Virus record (IMG/VR): IMGVR_UViG_3300038701_002226
Span: 1-41,910 of that record
Source of the DNA: a virus
Reading direction: 5' to 3' (one strand)
Length of the DNA: 41,910 nucleotides
Shown: positions 6,971-15,508 of the stretch, one piece after another
Layout: each line of letters begins with the position of its first letter
Position numbering within the stretch: position 1 is the stretch's first letter
Made by a program: the position numbers and the translations under genes
The notes under the pieces: generated by a model
Told to the model about the DNA's origin: nothing
Seen by the model: only the letters and a program-made list of their open reading frames with translations
Database searches by the model: none

Positions 6971-9237
6971 TACGCTGTTACTCCTATTAAAGTGTCTAAT
7001 TTCTCATTGGTTCTGTAAACGGCATTTACAAGTCTTTTGTTGTAATCGTTTCTTGAGTCCGTTATTGACGCTCTTCTGGACATGTTTTCCATACTTTCTT
7101 GGTCGTTCGACAAACCTGCATTTATACCAGAATAACTGGAAGAAGACGAAGACGAGCCTTTCGACCCGAATCTTAAGGACTCAATTGCAGCCACTTGTGC
7201 GAATCCTGTTGATGCCACAGCGGCTACCTGCGCCCACATTGTCACAGGGTCCGTTATCCTTAAGGCATTTGTTATACCTGTGTAGGTGTTAATAAGGGCC
7301 TGACCTATGCCCAATGCTTTAGACACCTCAAACCAAGATTTAGATTTGTTTGCAAATACGTCTGTTATTTTTTTAAAAGAGTTCATGTACGACTCAGTCA
7401 CTTGGTAATCAATTGTTTTTCTAGCATCCGCATAATCGATGTGATTCTGCTTCATTTGGTTTAATCTGTCTTGAGACCCTTCAAGGGTTCTTTTTTCTAT
7501 TTTTGCTTTTTGTACTTCGTACAACTCGTCAAGTTTTATACGATCTCTTACGGCTTTTTCGTAATCATTCAACTCGAACCTTAAGTAAGGGTTGGCATAC
7601 ACACTCACAGTATTTGCTTTAGTTGTTTCTGCATAGGCTTCTTTAAGAAGTTTCAAATACCGTTTTGTGGCCTCAATTAACTTCTCTCTTTCAGCTAACT
7701 TAGCAGCCTCATTGTCTCGTATAACACCGTCCGAATATACTTCTTCTTGTATTGAAACCAAATGACGCTCTCGAACATCTAAGAGTCGCTTCATAGACTC
7801 GATTTCGTTGTTTAAAGCAACGGCCCCTTCATCTCTAAGAACGTTTACTTTCTTAGTGTTTTCAAATAATTCCTTTTGTGAAGGAGACACCTCTTGTGAT
7901 CGAAGTTTTTGTTGTTGTTCTTCTAGCTCAAGAAGTGCTTTTGAAACTACTAGCTCCTTGGCCTTCAAAAATGCAGCTCTTTTAGCGTCCTCAAAGGCTT
8001 GTTTTTGTACCTGCGATCTGCTTAAACTTCCGTCTTTTTTGTGTAATCTGTCTTCTCTATCCGAAACCGTAAGGTCCGACCCACCGATAACTTTTATCTC
8101 GCTTATCAAGTTGTCTTTATTTCTTCTCAGTTCCTCTAAAGCTTCGTTTACTTGTTCTATCGTGGATTCGTAGGCAACTCTCCCAAGATTAGAAAGATCA
8201 CTCTTAAGTCTTCCGCCTTTAAGTATTTCGTTTATATTTGTTTCAAACTGCTTTCCGAATTGTACTCCGTATCCTGCCAATACTTTTTCAGTCTCTTCTG
8301 ATATAGCTTTTTCAAACTCAGAAAAAGTATTCTTTCCCGATCTCTTGTCTAAGAAGGAGTTTATTTTGTCCATTATGACAGAAACGTCTTTTAAGGTTCC
8401 TCTCCAAACATCAGTAATACCTGAAATTTCTGAGAAAGAGGCGATCATCAAAGAAAACTTATCGGAAGTTACTTGCTCTAAACCTGCAATGGTTTCCGCT
8501 TGTTTTTCTAGTAAGTTGTGGAACTTTCCGCCTTCTTGAGTCATGGCCGCTAGAGCCGCTCTTACTTCCTCGAAAGACGGTTTAATCCCTTTAAACATGT
8601 CTTCTTTCACACGAGCAGCGGTTTTGCCCATTTGCTTTGCAAGTTCGTCCAATAAAGGCACACCTGCCTCGGCAAACTGTCTAAGCTCTTGTCCTGTAAG
8701 TTGTGCGGCTGTTTTTACCTGACCAAACGCAAGCATTAAACGGTTTAGCTTGTCTTTACCTACACCCGAAGCAATATTACCTAATGTAAGAATATCTTGT
8801 TTAATGTTTTTTACGGATATACCAAAAGCTAAAAGTCTTTCAGCACCTTCAAACGAGTCGTACAAAGAAATAGGCGTGGAGGTAGCAATGTCTTTTAGGG
8901 AACCGAGTAAAGAATCTCCAATACCGTCTGAGCCTGTTATAGCCCTAAACGAAACCACACGCTGCTCCAGAAAGGAGAAGTCCTTTATAAAAAACCGCAA
9001 CGCTTGTTGAGCTCTTTCAAACCCTTTTCTAAGTAGTTCGGTAGCTTGGTTCAATTCTGTAAAAGTTGTAGAGGTTTTCTGAGCTTCTGAGTTTACTTTA
9101 GCTAAACCGCCTTTACCTGAGGACCCTCCTCCTAAACCTTCCATAGCTTTTCGGAGTTTTGCAAGGTCTTCTAAAGCCTTTTCCAGTTTGGTTTCGGCTT
9201 CTATCACCACTTTTCTATTCGTTACAGATTTAGCCAT
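6970..9237 (-). CDS. tail tape measure protein
   Basis: This 755-residue protein sets tail length and occupies the tube lumen. Residues about 70-260 match the conserved tape-measure N-terminal domain (TIGR02675-like): DIATSTPISLYDSFEGAERL, LGNIASGVG, LAFGQVKTAAQLTGQELRQF, AEAGVPLLDELAKQMGK. The middle is long alpha-helical coiled coil rich in Glu, Lys and Arg. The C-terminus has the usual hydrophobic helix (KALGIGQALINTYTGITNAL, VTMWAQVAAVAS) and a Gly/Ser-rich tail. At 1.5 angstrom per residue it would predict a tail near 110 nm; that is a rule-of-thumb estimate. It lies downstream of the frameshifted chaperone gene, the standard siphovirus order. Confidence 0.93.
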   Translation of the reverse strand: MAKSVTNRKVVIEAETKLEKALEDLAKLRKAMEGLGGGSSGKGGLAKVNSEAQKTSTTFTELNQATELLRKGFERAQQALRFFIKDFSFLEQRVVSFRAITGSDGIGDSLLGSLKDIATSTPISLYDSFEGAERLLAFGISVKNIKQDILTLGNIASGVGKDKLNRLMLAFGQVKTAAQLTGQELRQFAEAGVPLLDELAKQMGKTAARVKEDMFKGIKPSFEEVRAALAAMTQEGGKFHNLLEKQAETIAGLEQVTSDKFSLMIASFSEISGITDVWRGTLKDVSVIMDKINSFLDKRSGKNTFSEFEKAISEETEKVLAGYGVQFGKQFETNINEILKGGRLKSDLSNLGRVAYESTIEQVNEALEELRRNKDNLISEIKVIGGSDLTVSDREDRLHKKDGSLSRSQVQKQAFEDAKRAAFLKAKELVVSKALLELEEQQQKLRSQEVSPSQKELFENTKKVNVLRDEGAVALNNEIESMKRLLDVRERHLVSIQEEVYSDGVIRDNEAAKLAEREKLIEATKRYLKLLKEAYAETTKANTVSVYANPYLRFELNDYEKAVRDRIKLDELYEVQKAKIEKRTLEGSQDRLNQMKQNHIDYADARKTIDYQVTESYMNSFKKITDVFANKSKSWFEVSKALGIGQALINTYTGITNALRITDPVTMWAQVAAVASTGFAQVAAIESLRFGSKGSSSSSSSYSGINAGLSNDQESMENMSRRASITDSRNDYNKRLVNAVYRTNEKLDTLIGVTA

Positions 9238-9239
9238 AG

Positions 9240-9925
9240 CTACGTTATCCTTGGAGGAACTCCGTATATTTTCAACGCTAATTCCTTTTCTAATTTTGAG
9301 GAAATGTCATTAATTGTTTGCAAAGACTCATTTCTGTAAAAATATAACATATCTTTAGTGCAAGCACCAGACACAAAGTAACACAACTTTAGCATTTCTT
9401 CGTAACGGTGCTCAGGAGAAAAAGAGAGTTGTTCTTTTAACTTGGACTCCCTTTCGTCTAATTCAAGTATTATAGGGACCTTTGCTAATTCTTCATCCCC
9501 TTGAAGCGCAAAAAAACTTCGTTCAATGCCTCAAGAATTTGGGTCCCCGTAAGTTTTTTAATGTCCTTTTCCGTAAAAGACGCTTCGGTAGCTATCTCAA
9601 GAACAGACTTGTACAAAGGATCAGGCTCACCAAAAACTATTTCAGTTCTTTTTTTCTTTAGTTGGCCCATTTTTTCGTCTTGCAGACATGCGCTGTCTGC
9701 GTCCATATAAAAACGAACCAAAGAATCATTTTCAGAAGCCGTTAATTTCCTCTTCTCGCTGTTTTTCTTTTCCAACATTTGAATAACTTTAAGATTAGGA
9801 AGGGAACGCATAATTTGTATGCGTCTGGACTCTATTGCAGCGTCTAAAATAACTATATCCGAGAGGAGAATGTGCATCTGCGGAGTGTCTATCAACGCTT
9901 TAAAAGGTATTTTTTCTGTTTTCAT
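9240..9925 (-). CDS. tail assembly chaperone GT fusion (-1 frameshift product)
   Basis: This is a predicted 228-residue fusion made when ribosomes slip back one base on TTTTTTG within the G gene. After Leu139 (TTG at 9511-9509) the -1 frame continues A-L-Q-G-D-E-E-L and stays open for 89 codons to TAG at 9242-9240, two bases before the tape-measure ATG. The extension has no credible start of its own and fills an otherwise empty 245-bp gap. Such G/GT pairs coat the tape measure during tail assembly in lambda and many long-tailed phages. A weak CTTC/GAAG hairpin follows the slip site. Existence is inferred from sequence and gene order. Confidence 0.82.
9485..9925 (-). CDS. tail assembly chaperone, G-like (zero-frame product)
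   Basis: This 146-residue helical, charged protein lies immediately upstream of the tape measure. Its position, size and the slippery sequence near its 3' end identify it as the short chaperone of a G/GT pair. It begins MKTEKIPFKALID and ends KGMKN. The segment SVLEIATEASFTEKDIKKLTG is a typical helical stretch. The start ATG is preceded by AGCAAGGAATAAAA, one of several AGCAAGGA leaders in this genome. It has no recognised enzymatic motif. Confidence 0.8.
   Translation of the reverse strand: MKTEKIPFKALIDTPQMHILLSDIVILDAAIESRRIQIMRSLPNLKVIQMLEKKNSEKRKLTASENDSLVRFYMDADSACLQDEKMGQLKKKRTEIVFGEPDPLYKSVLEIATEASFTEKDIKKLTGTQILEALNEVFLRFKGMKN
9509..9515 (-). promoter_or_regulatory. -1 ribosomal frameshift site T TTT TTG
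   Basis: On the minus strand the zero-frame codons read GTT TTT TTG, giving the heptamer T_TTT_TTG, a valid X_XXY_YYZ slippery site. It lies eight codons before the zero-frame stop, and the -1 frame then stays open for 89 codons to just before the tape-measure gene. Confidence 0.82.
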
Positions 9926-9951
9926 TTTTATTCCTTGCTGTTAATTGTTTG

Positions 9952-11241
9952 TTACCACATTGCGTAGCCTAATTTGTGTAAATTCATCGACTGATTTCCT
10001 GACTCGTAAGAAGCCGAGACATTTATGTAATCGGTAGAGTCCCCTGCTGTGTTTGCGTTGTTAAATGTTATTGTCTTTCCAGAATCGTTTATCTCGGATT
10101 GTATTATTCCCATGGTCTTGTTCACGTAGTAGAGATTCTCCTGACTGAAATCAAGCAATATTATCCGCTCTGATCTTAGTGTAAAATCTTCGCCTACAAT
10201 TGTTAGAGTATGTTCTTTATCGTTTGCCGTTCCAGCGGTAGAGAACCACCGCACTCTTATTTCATTCGTTCCTTTAAGCTGTACGTAAAACCCGTCGTAA
10301 TCCTCCCCTTCATTCGCTCTAAATCTAAACACCGTTGCGTAATCGTCTTCTGCGTTGTCGTTCCATGTCATATCCATGAAAACCATCCCGTACTTAGAAC
10401 TTGATGCTATAGGCGTAAGTGCAGACTCTCTTAATATTGCAGGATTTACTCCGTCTAATGTATAATATCCTTTTGGGTTATACGAAGGGCCGTCGTCGGC
10501 AACTAACAACACAGAATTGTCGTGATTATGTAGTTGGCCTCCACCTGCTTGACCTAGATGGGAGGTATTCTTCCAATCCCAGAAGACAGGCAGTATTCCT
10601 CTTAGCTGGTACACTAAGTCTATCGTAACTGTAGACGACAGTATTGAGGCCACAACACTTCGTATTAACGAAGTGTATTCCCAAGCATCGTCACCAATAA
10701 ACATTCGAACGTTTTCCATGACGTAGTCTTGCATACGGTTATACGAATCGCTCACAGAAGCTTCAAATTTTATTCTTGTTACGTCGTTGCTCGTAACATC
10801 GACCGAGGCTTTTATTTGTGCATAATGAAGAATGGAGAAACATTCCACAGACTTTGCCGTCATTAGGGATGATATGTCAACTGTAGTTGTATCGATACCC
10901 AGTGAATTAAAAGACTTAAGATCAATAACAACCACATGAAGGCCTGTTTGGTCCATAATATCCTGACACTCTTCGACAGTAAAAGGAGATACAACCGTTC
11001 CTTCCACTTTAGCGATGCCTTCCAGTATCTTGGTCGCTCCTGTGTGTATTACAACAGAATTACCTGAGTCTACGCCTGTCTTCACCGTTTTGTGTTCGAA
11101 AACACCCAACAATTTCAACTTCTCTGCCTCTACGGAACAAGGGTAGTAATAGTCGTCTTTGTGTACTACTGCCAATATAGCTTTTGCTGATGTTATCACA
11201 GAGGAATCGAGTCGAGAACCTCTAAAAAGTTTTTCAGACAC
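9952..11241 (-). CDS. tail tube paralogue with C-terminal lectin-like domain
   Basis: This 429-residue protein starts at GTG with AGGA upstream. Its first 180 residues align along their length with the neighbouring 189-residue tail tube protein: both share the DSS-(V/L)-x-x-SAKA pattern near residue 12, a VxxHTG segment near residue 65, and a matching segment before a conserved acidic-aromatic region. The remaining 230 residues form an extra domain with a ConA-like jelly-roll look (YGMVFMDMTW, YDGFYVQLKG, IRVRWFSTAG). It is therefore probably a second tail-tube subunit or cap that displays a carbohydrate-binding domain. The paralogy is visible by eye; its place in the virion is inferred. Confidence 0.65.
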   Translation of the reverse strand: MSEKLFRGSRLDSSVITSAKAILAVVHKDDYYYPCSVEAEKLKLLGVFEHKTVKTGVDSGNSVVIHTGATKILEGIAKVEGTVVSPFTVEECQDIMDQTGLHVVVIDLKSFNSLGIDTTTVDISSLMTAKSVECFSILHYAQIKASVDVTSNDVTRIKFEASVSDSYNRMQDYVMENVRMFIGDDAWEYTSLIRSVVASILSSTVTIDLVYQLRGILPVFWDWKNTSHLGQAGGGQLHNHDNSVLLVADDGPSYNPKGYYTLDGVNPAILRESALTPIASSSKYGMVFMDMTWNDNAEDDYATVFRFRANEGEDYDGFYVQLKGTNEIRVRWFSTAGTANDKEHTLTIVGEDFTLRSERIILLDFSQENLYYVNKTMGIIQSEINDSGKTITFNNANTAGDSTDYINVSASYESGNQSMNLHKLGYAMW

Positions 11242-11253
11242 TTAATATCCTAA

Positions 11254-11823
11254 CTATGCGGAGATACTTACCGCAATATACTCACCAATACCGTCAATAA
11301 GTTTGTCCATATCATTTTTCTTGAAGTTCATAGCAATTTTCTGAACTTGCCCGAAAGTTCTTTCGATCTTAGGATTACAAGATACATCGGCAACGATGTA
11401 ATAAACATCCCCTGCCACCAAATCATCCGAAGCCCCGAGTCCTGCCGTAGATACTCCTGCAAGAGCACGAGGGTCACAAACAATAAGGCCTAAACGAGTA
11501 TCTATCAACTCCTGAATAACAGCCAAAGACAGCTCTTGAAGAATAACAATGTCCGTCATGTTCTCGTAGGTCACAGGTTTTTCGGAGCCTGTGTGTAATT
11601 TAACAGATTCGGATACATTGAAACCAACCTTTGTTTGGCCGCTCTCTTGGTAGCCCAACCGAAGAATTTTGTTTGCTCCTGTAACTGCAAATGATGTTAT
11701 CATGCCGTTACTGTCATAGCCTATAGCTATTCCTGCGTCGTCCATATCAAACAACAACACTTCTGCCTTTGCAGACTTAACCAAAGACGAGTCTGGGGCC
11801 TTACCCGTAAACAAAGAAAACAT
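11254..11823 (-). CDS. major tail tube protein
   Basis: This 189-residue protein begins MFSLFTGKAPDSS and sits between the tail terminator and the chaperones, the usual place for the major tail protein. Predicted strands and size fit the tail-tube fold. AAGGAGAG upstream is a strong ribosome binding site, as expected for an abundant virion protein. The next gene is a longer paralogue. The shared N-terminal segment and position support the call; no catalytic motif is expected. Confidence 0.75.
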   Translation of the reverse strand: MFSLFTGKAPDSSLVKSAKAEVLLFDMDDAGIAIGYDSNGMITSFAVTGANKILRLGYQESGQTKVGFNVSESVKLHTGSEKPVTYENMTDIVILQELSLAVIQELIDTRLGLIVCDPRALAGVSTAGLGASDDLVAGDVYYIVADVSCNPKIERTFGQVQKIAMNFKKNDMDKLIDGIGEYIAVSISA

Positions 11824-11835
11824 GTTCTCTCCTTT

Positions 11836-12333
11836 TTAGGAAGTTGTGAAAAAACTTCCTTCGTTATCAAATTCAACTGCAAACACCACAATGGTGTCTA
11901 AAACTTTCAAATCAGAGTACGCACCGATAGGTGTGTCTGCGACGTATTTCTTACCTCTTAACCAACTACCGTAAGGCGGAGGTCCAGTAAGTCTTTCTGA
12001 CCTTAAATTTACGAAATCATCATGCAAATATGCAACTTTAATTTCACGCTCTTTTTCAATGTCTGTGTCTTTGCCGCTTGCCGTAAAAACAGCATAAATG
12101 TTTAAGGTAAATGCAAAGGCTCCTACAATATTTTCGTCGTCGGAGTACTCGTCCGTATTGTCGTTTTCGTCCCTGTAGATGTAATACTGATCTCCTTTAG
12201 GAGGTCGGTTAGTGTCCAAAACTCTAGGGTGTGTTACATGAACGTTTGTTTCCGCGTACCTTTCAGGATACGTTTCAATCAACAACTCTCTTAGTCTGTT
12301 CATTATACGGGTTATTTTAGGTTCTACGGCCAT
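11836..12333 (-). CDS. tail terminator or tail completion protein
   Basis: This 165-residue protein begins MAVEPKITRIMNRL, with GGAGG eight bases upstream of the ATG. An N-terminal helix (IMNRLRELLIETYPERY) precedes alternating strands, including GAFAFTLNIYAVF and DTIVVFAVEFD, the alpha/beta layout of tail terminators that cap the tube and join it to the head. Its place between the gp10-like gene and the tail tube gene fits the standard siphovirus order. Direct sequence motifs are weak, so the call leans on synteny. Confidence 0.65.
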   Translation of the reverse strand: MAVEPKITRIMNRLRELLIETYPERYAETNVHVTHPRVLDTNRPPKGDQYYIYRDENDNTDEYSDDENIVGAFAFTLNIYAVFTASGKDTDIEKEREIKVAYLHDDFVNLRSERLTGPPPYGSWLRGKKYVADTPIGAYSDLKVLDTIVVFAVEFDNEGSFFTTS

Positions 12334-12336
12334 TTC

Positions 12337-12822
12337 TTATTTACCTCCAAGCATGTTTACGTACTTGTCTGCAAAGTGCCCTAACAATTTTTCAGAGGCG
12401 TGGTGGTAGAAGAAAGGGAATCTTCCGTCTAACTTTCCGCCTTCGCTTACTTCGTGGAAGTAAGGATAGCTAAATCCTGATCTCGGATTTGCTGCTTTGG
12501 TTCCAAAAGTAAGCTTAACACCTGTCCTAGACACCTGCAAATCAAAAACAGAATCCTCTGTAGGAGAACCTTTCGCAACACCTCTTAATGAGGCCTTCAG
12601 TTTTCCTGATGCCACTCTTAGGTGTTTCCCTGTATTCTTCTTTTTGTAGTGAGGTGCTGTGGGACTCCAACCTGACCTTTTTTGCATGTTCTTTTGAGCC
12701 TCTAAAGATACTTTCTTAGCAAACTCAACAAGAACCTTCTGGCTGTACGGAACAAGACTTTTTTCCAAATTTTTTATATGGTTTTTTGTCTTGGTTAGTC
12801 CCCTCATCCTGAACTTTATCAT
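12337..12822 (-). CDS. HK97 gp10-like head-tail joining protein
   Basis: This 161-residue protein starts with a helical region (HIKNLEKSLVPYSQKVLVEFAKKVSLEAQKN is helix-forming and charged), then a basic loop and a C-terminal part with FGTKAANPRSGFSYPYFHEV, matching the HK97 gp10 family pattern of G-T-x(n)-Y-(A/P)-x-x-x-E/H. Family members contribute to the head-tail neck. The start overlaps the upstream stop as TAATGA and has AAAGGAT nearby. The gene order around it is typical. Confidence 0.75.
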   Translation of the reverse strand: MIKFRMRGLTKTKNHIKNLEKSLVPYSQKVLVEFAKKVSLEAQKNMQKRSGWSPTAPHYKKKNTGKHLRVASGKLKASLRGVAKGSPTEDSVFDLQVSRTGVKLTFGTKAANPRSGFSYPYFHEVSEGGKLDGRFPFFYHHASEKLLGHFADKYVNMLGGK

Positions 12823-13385
12823 TAAGAAATCCTTTGTGGCCTGTAAGGAGACAAAATACCTTTTATTCTTTTTAGTGTTTCCAAGGTGTCAAAATCAAGA
12901 TCGACCCCGTTTGTAGACTTAGACAATAGATTAAAGGTGTTTAAAATAGTTTCGTCGCTGTTTTCTGGTGAGTTCATGTGCGAGTAGTAAAACTTACACA
13001 GCTCTAAACAAGCCAACTTTATGTCCGAAGGCACTGTGAAGTACCCATGGGTATACACTACCACAACCCCTCGTCTAGCCGTTCTCCAACCACTCATATT
13101 GTAAACGATACCTGTGCTTGCATCAAACACATAGTCTTCGGTAACTGTTAAAACAGCTCCGTTTATTGTTATAGAAGTTAAAGCTATGACAGGAAACTTC
13201 TTAAGGATAAGGGTATCCCTAAACTCGTCATGTATTTCTGTACTTGATGCGGACTCTATTTCACGTCCCAAGTACTTCTTAACCAACGAATCCACCCTGC
13301 CCACTAAGGACGTTATCAGCGTATCGTTATCTTTGCTGACTACTGCTTGATATTCTTTAAATTCGCTTACTGTTATTAATGACAT
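12822..13385 (-). CDS. head-tail connector (phage gp6-like adaptor)
   Basis: This 187-residue protein starts MSLITVSEFKEYQAV and contains LVGRVDSLVKKYLGREIE, the helix typical of gp6-like head-tail adaptors, then IHDEFRDTLILKKFPVIALTSI and VVYTHGYF followed by DIKLACLELCKFYY. These match the family pattern in which the adaptor binds the portal ring. The start has no close Shine-Dalgarno: AAGGA lies 25 bases upstream, beyond a perfect hairpin that would bring it to about nine bases when folded. Confidence 0.82.
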   Translation of the reverse strand: MSLITVSEFKEYQAVVSKDNDTLITSLVGRVDSLVKKYLGREIESASSTEIHDEFRDTLILKKFPVIALTSITINGAVLTVTEDYVFDASTGIVYNMSGWRTARRGVVVVYTHGYFTVPSDIKLACLELCKFYYSHMNSPENSDETILNTFNLLSKSTNGVDLDFDTLETLKRIKGILSPYRPQRIS

Positions 13386-13393
13386 AATAAAAA

Positions 13394-13411
13394 ACGAGGC
13401 AATTGCCTCGT
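13394..13411 (-). terminator. hairpin with T-run before the connector gene
   Basis: ACGAGGCAATTGCCTCGT is a perfect 18-bp palindrome followed on the minus strand by TTTTTATT, the form of a Rho-independent terminator. It lies between the capsid-side genes and the tail genes and could lower expression of the latter. It also sits exactly between an AAGGA (13411-13415) and the ATG at 13385, so it may shorten the effective spacing to the start codon. Both roles are inferred. Confidence 0.7.
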
Positions 13412-13430
13412 CCTTACATTTTAGTTTTCG

Positions 13431-14033
13431 TTAATTTTCCAAAGGATCATCGTCGTCAAGTGGGTCTGTATCGTCAGTGACGGGCTTATCACCACCAGTA
13501 TCACCTTCTGGAAAACCCGATTCTCCTGCAACAAGACCTTCTGAACCGTCACTGGTTGGTTCATCTTCCACCACCACTTCTTCTTGGTTTTTGTACGTAA
13601 CGTCCTCAAACATTCTTGTTTCTTCGTCGTACACGAACTTGCGTTTATGTATTTTTTCGTAAAAAACGATAAGATCGTCAGGTGTCACATCCTCTATCTT
13701 ATCCACCTTCGGAAAAACATAGAACATGTGTTTGTTACTATCATATATGTCTTTATTTACAGACATAACCAACAAGTTTGAAGGATACTCCAGATGCCCG
13801 AATGCTATAGGCTGTCCTTCAAGGACAGTCTTTATTTTCTCAGGCTCAGACGCCGTAGCGGGGACAGAAACCTTCGTTTCCTTAGGTTCCTTAAGTCCGC
13901 TTGGTAGTCCTTCGTAGTTGTATTTATGTGCTTGGTGTGTCGCAGGATATTTGCTCTTGCTTCTACGGTCATACACGACCTCTCCTGATCCTTCACCAAT
14001 GTACGCAACAATTTTTCTTGGTTTTTCTGCCAT
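13431..14033 (-). CDS. hypothetical virion-region protein with acidic tail
   Basis: This 200-residue protein lies between the major capsid and connector genes. It begins MAEKPRKIVAYIGEGSG and has AGGAGTG upstream. The first 140 residues contain strand-rich sequence (FYVFPKVDKIEDVTPDDLIVFYEKI); the last 50 are Gly/Asp/Glu/Pro-rich and probably disordered, ending in DDDDPLEN. The position suits a head decoration or head completion protein, but I recognise no family. The acidic tail is distinctive. Confidence 0.55.
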   Translation of the reverse strand: MAEKPRKIVAYIGEGSGEVVYDRRSKSKYPATHQAHKYNYEGLPSGLKEPKETKVSVPATASEPEKIKTVLEGQPIAFGHLEYPSNLLVMSVNKDIYDSNKHMFYVFPKVDKIEDVTPDDLIVFYEKIHKRKFVYDEETRMFEDVTYKNQEEVVVEDEPTSDGSEGLVAGESGFPEGDTGGDKPVTDDTDPLDDDDPLEN

Positions 14034-14058
14034 AAGGCACTCCTAAAGTTTTCTGTTA

Positions 14059-15480
14059 TTAACCAAGATTATATAGACGACCTGCTGCCACCTCAGTCAC
14101 GGCATTGTTTTTAAGCCATAGTCGTTGAGAGATAACTTTAGTTATGATCTGTGTTAAAGGATCTCGATCCTCTTCAACCATTAAAGAGTCGTTCATATAT
14201 AAATCCCATACTTGGTGTTTTATAAGAAGTATAGTGGATTTCACGTTGTTACTTGGAGTCGCCGTGTCATAAACACCTGTAGCGTTTCCTCGGTGTAGGT
14301 GTTCAGACAGGTAAATCTTACGTCCGTCAACTTTACCAAGAGACCCTTTTAAGATCGTTGCGTTGTCGTTAAACTTGTCCGCAGTTACCACTTCGTCTAA
14401 GTTCATCATCTTAACAAACCCATGAGCCTCTGCTAAGAAAGAGCAACGAGAAGGATCAACCCCTGCTGCGCCCATAGGGGCGTAAATACTGCGCATTTTA
14501 CCTAAAGTAAGCTCAGCGGCAGAAATATCTAATCCTGCGCTACCTGCTTTTGCAGCCGCCATAAACCCGTTCCATTTGTTTACCAAAGACTGGGTAACCA
14601 AGTTACCGCCAGAATAAAGGTCTGTAAGGGTTGTTGTACCGTTTATGTATGCGTACTCTTTGGCTTGTTCAAGGGAGTACACCAAATCACGCAAAAGTAA
14701 ATTCATGGCGTCAAGGTAAGAATCTTCAAAAGCCTCGTAAGAACCTGTGGTGTAACCCATAGCTTTTGTAAGGCTGATTACGTCTGCCCCAGAGGTTAAA
14801 GTACTTGCAGCAGAAGGAGACGCTTTCTCGTTCACACCTTGGATACCGTTGGCTAACCAGTGGTTCGCCGCTCCGCCTTCAAACATAGTACCCATTTTCT
14901 TAGGTATGGATATATTGTGGCCTGTGACCTTACGAACATCAAGAAGCTTTCCTTCTACCGACAAAGGCATACGATAAAGCTCTTTAATGTCTTTCAAATA
15001 CTCAGTAGCCATCCACTCTGCAATAGAGCCTGACGTACCTGTATCAATAACAGTCGCAAATTTTTGGTTGAGTTTCCTCGATGTCTGAGAAAGTTTGAAC
15101 TGTTTCTCAACATGTTTCTTAAACCGAGGACCTAAATCCTTCATAACCATCCCTGCGAAAGACTTTTCGTCTTCGAGGTTTACGTTTCGTATGGTTTTTC
15201 CAGATTCGAACATGATGTCCCGCATCATAGCGGCCCCAAGAAGGGCTTTTTCTTCAAAACCTTCCTCAGACATTACTGCTGTCTGGTTATACTCAGACAT
15301 AGATTGTTCAAGTTGTACATATTTGTCTTGAAGAGCTTCGGACTGTGTTGCCATACGAGCGTCAAACTCAGCTTTCAGTTCTTCAACATCGTACGATTCT
15401 TTGAACGCTTTTTGATCGTTCTTCATTTGTGCGATGGAGTTCTTAAGTTCTTCCAAACTCTCTTTTACTTGTTCATCCAT
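14059..15480 (-). CDS. major capsid protein, HK97 fold
   Basis: This 473-residue protein forms the icosahedral shell. Residues 1-90 are a helical coiled coil with repeated acidic and basic residues, the delta or scaffolding domain usually removed by the prohead protease. From about residue 95 onward the sequence fits the phage capsid family: GTSGSIAEWMATEYLKDI, NISIPKKMGTMFEGGAANHW, TLTSGADVISLTKAMGYTTG, YINGTTTLTDLYSG and a C-terminal TILLIKHQVWDLYMND. It follows the protease gene, as in HK97. GroES at 752 may assist its folding. Size including the delta domain is normal. Confidence 0.9.
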   Translation of the reverse strand: MDEQVKESLEELKNSIAQMKNDQKAFKESYDVEELKAEFDARMATQSEALQDKYVQLEQSMSEYNQTAVMSEEGFEEKALLGAAMMRDIMFESGKTIRNVNLEDEKSFAGMVMKDLGPRFKKHVEKQFKLSQTSRKLNQKFATVIDTGTSGSIAEWMATEYLKDIKELYRMPLSVEGKLLDVRKVTGHNISIPKKMGTMFEGGAANHWLANGIQGVNEKASPSAASTLTSGADVISLTKAMGYTTGSYEAFEDSYLDAMNLLLRDLVYSLEQAKEYAYINGTTTLTDLYSGGNLVTQSLVNKWNGFMAAAKAGSAGLDISAAELTLGKMRSIYAPMGAAGVDPSRCSFLAEAHGFVKMMNLDEVVTADKFNDNATILKGSLGKVDGRKIYLSEHLHRGNATGVYDTATPSNNVKSTILLIKHQVWDLYMNDSLMVEEDRDPLTQIITKVISQRLWLKNNAVTEVAAGRLYNLG

Positions 15481-15508
15481 TTTAGGATACCTCTTATGTT
15501 AGGTTTAA

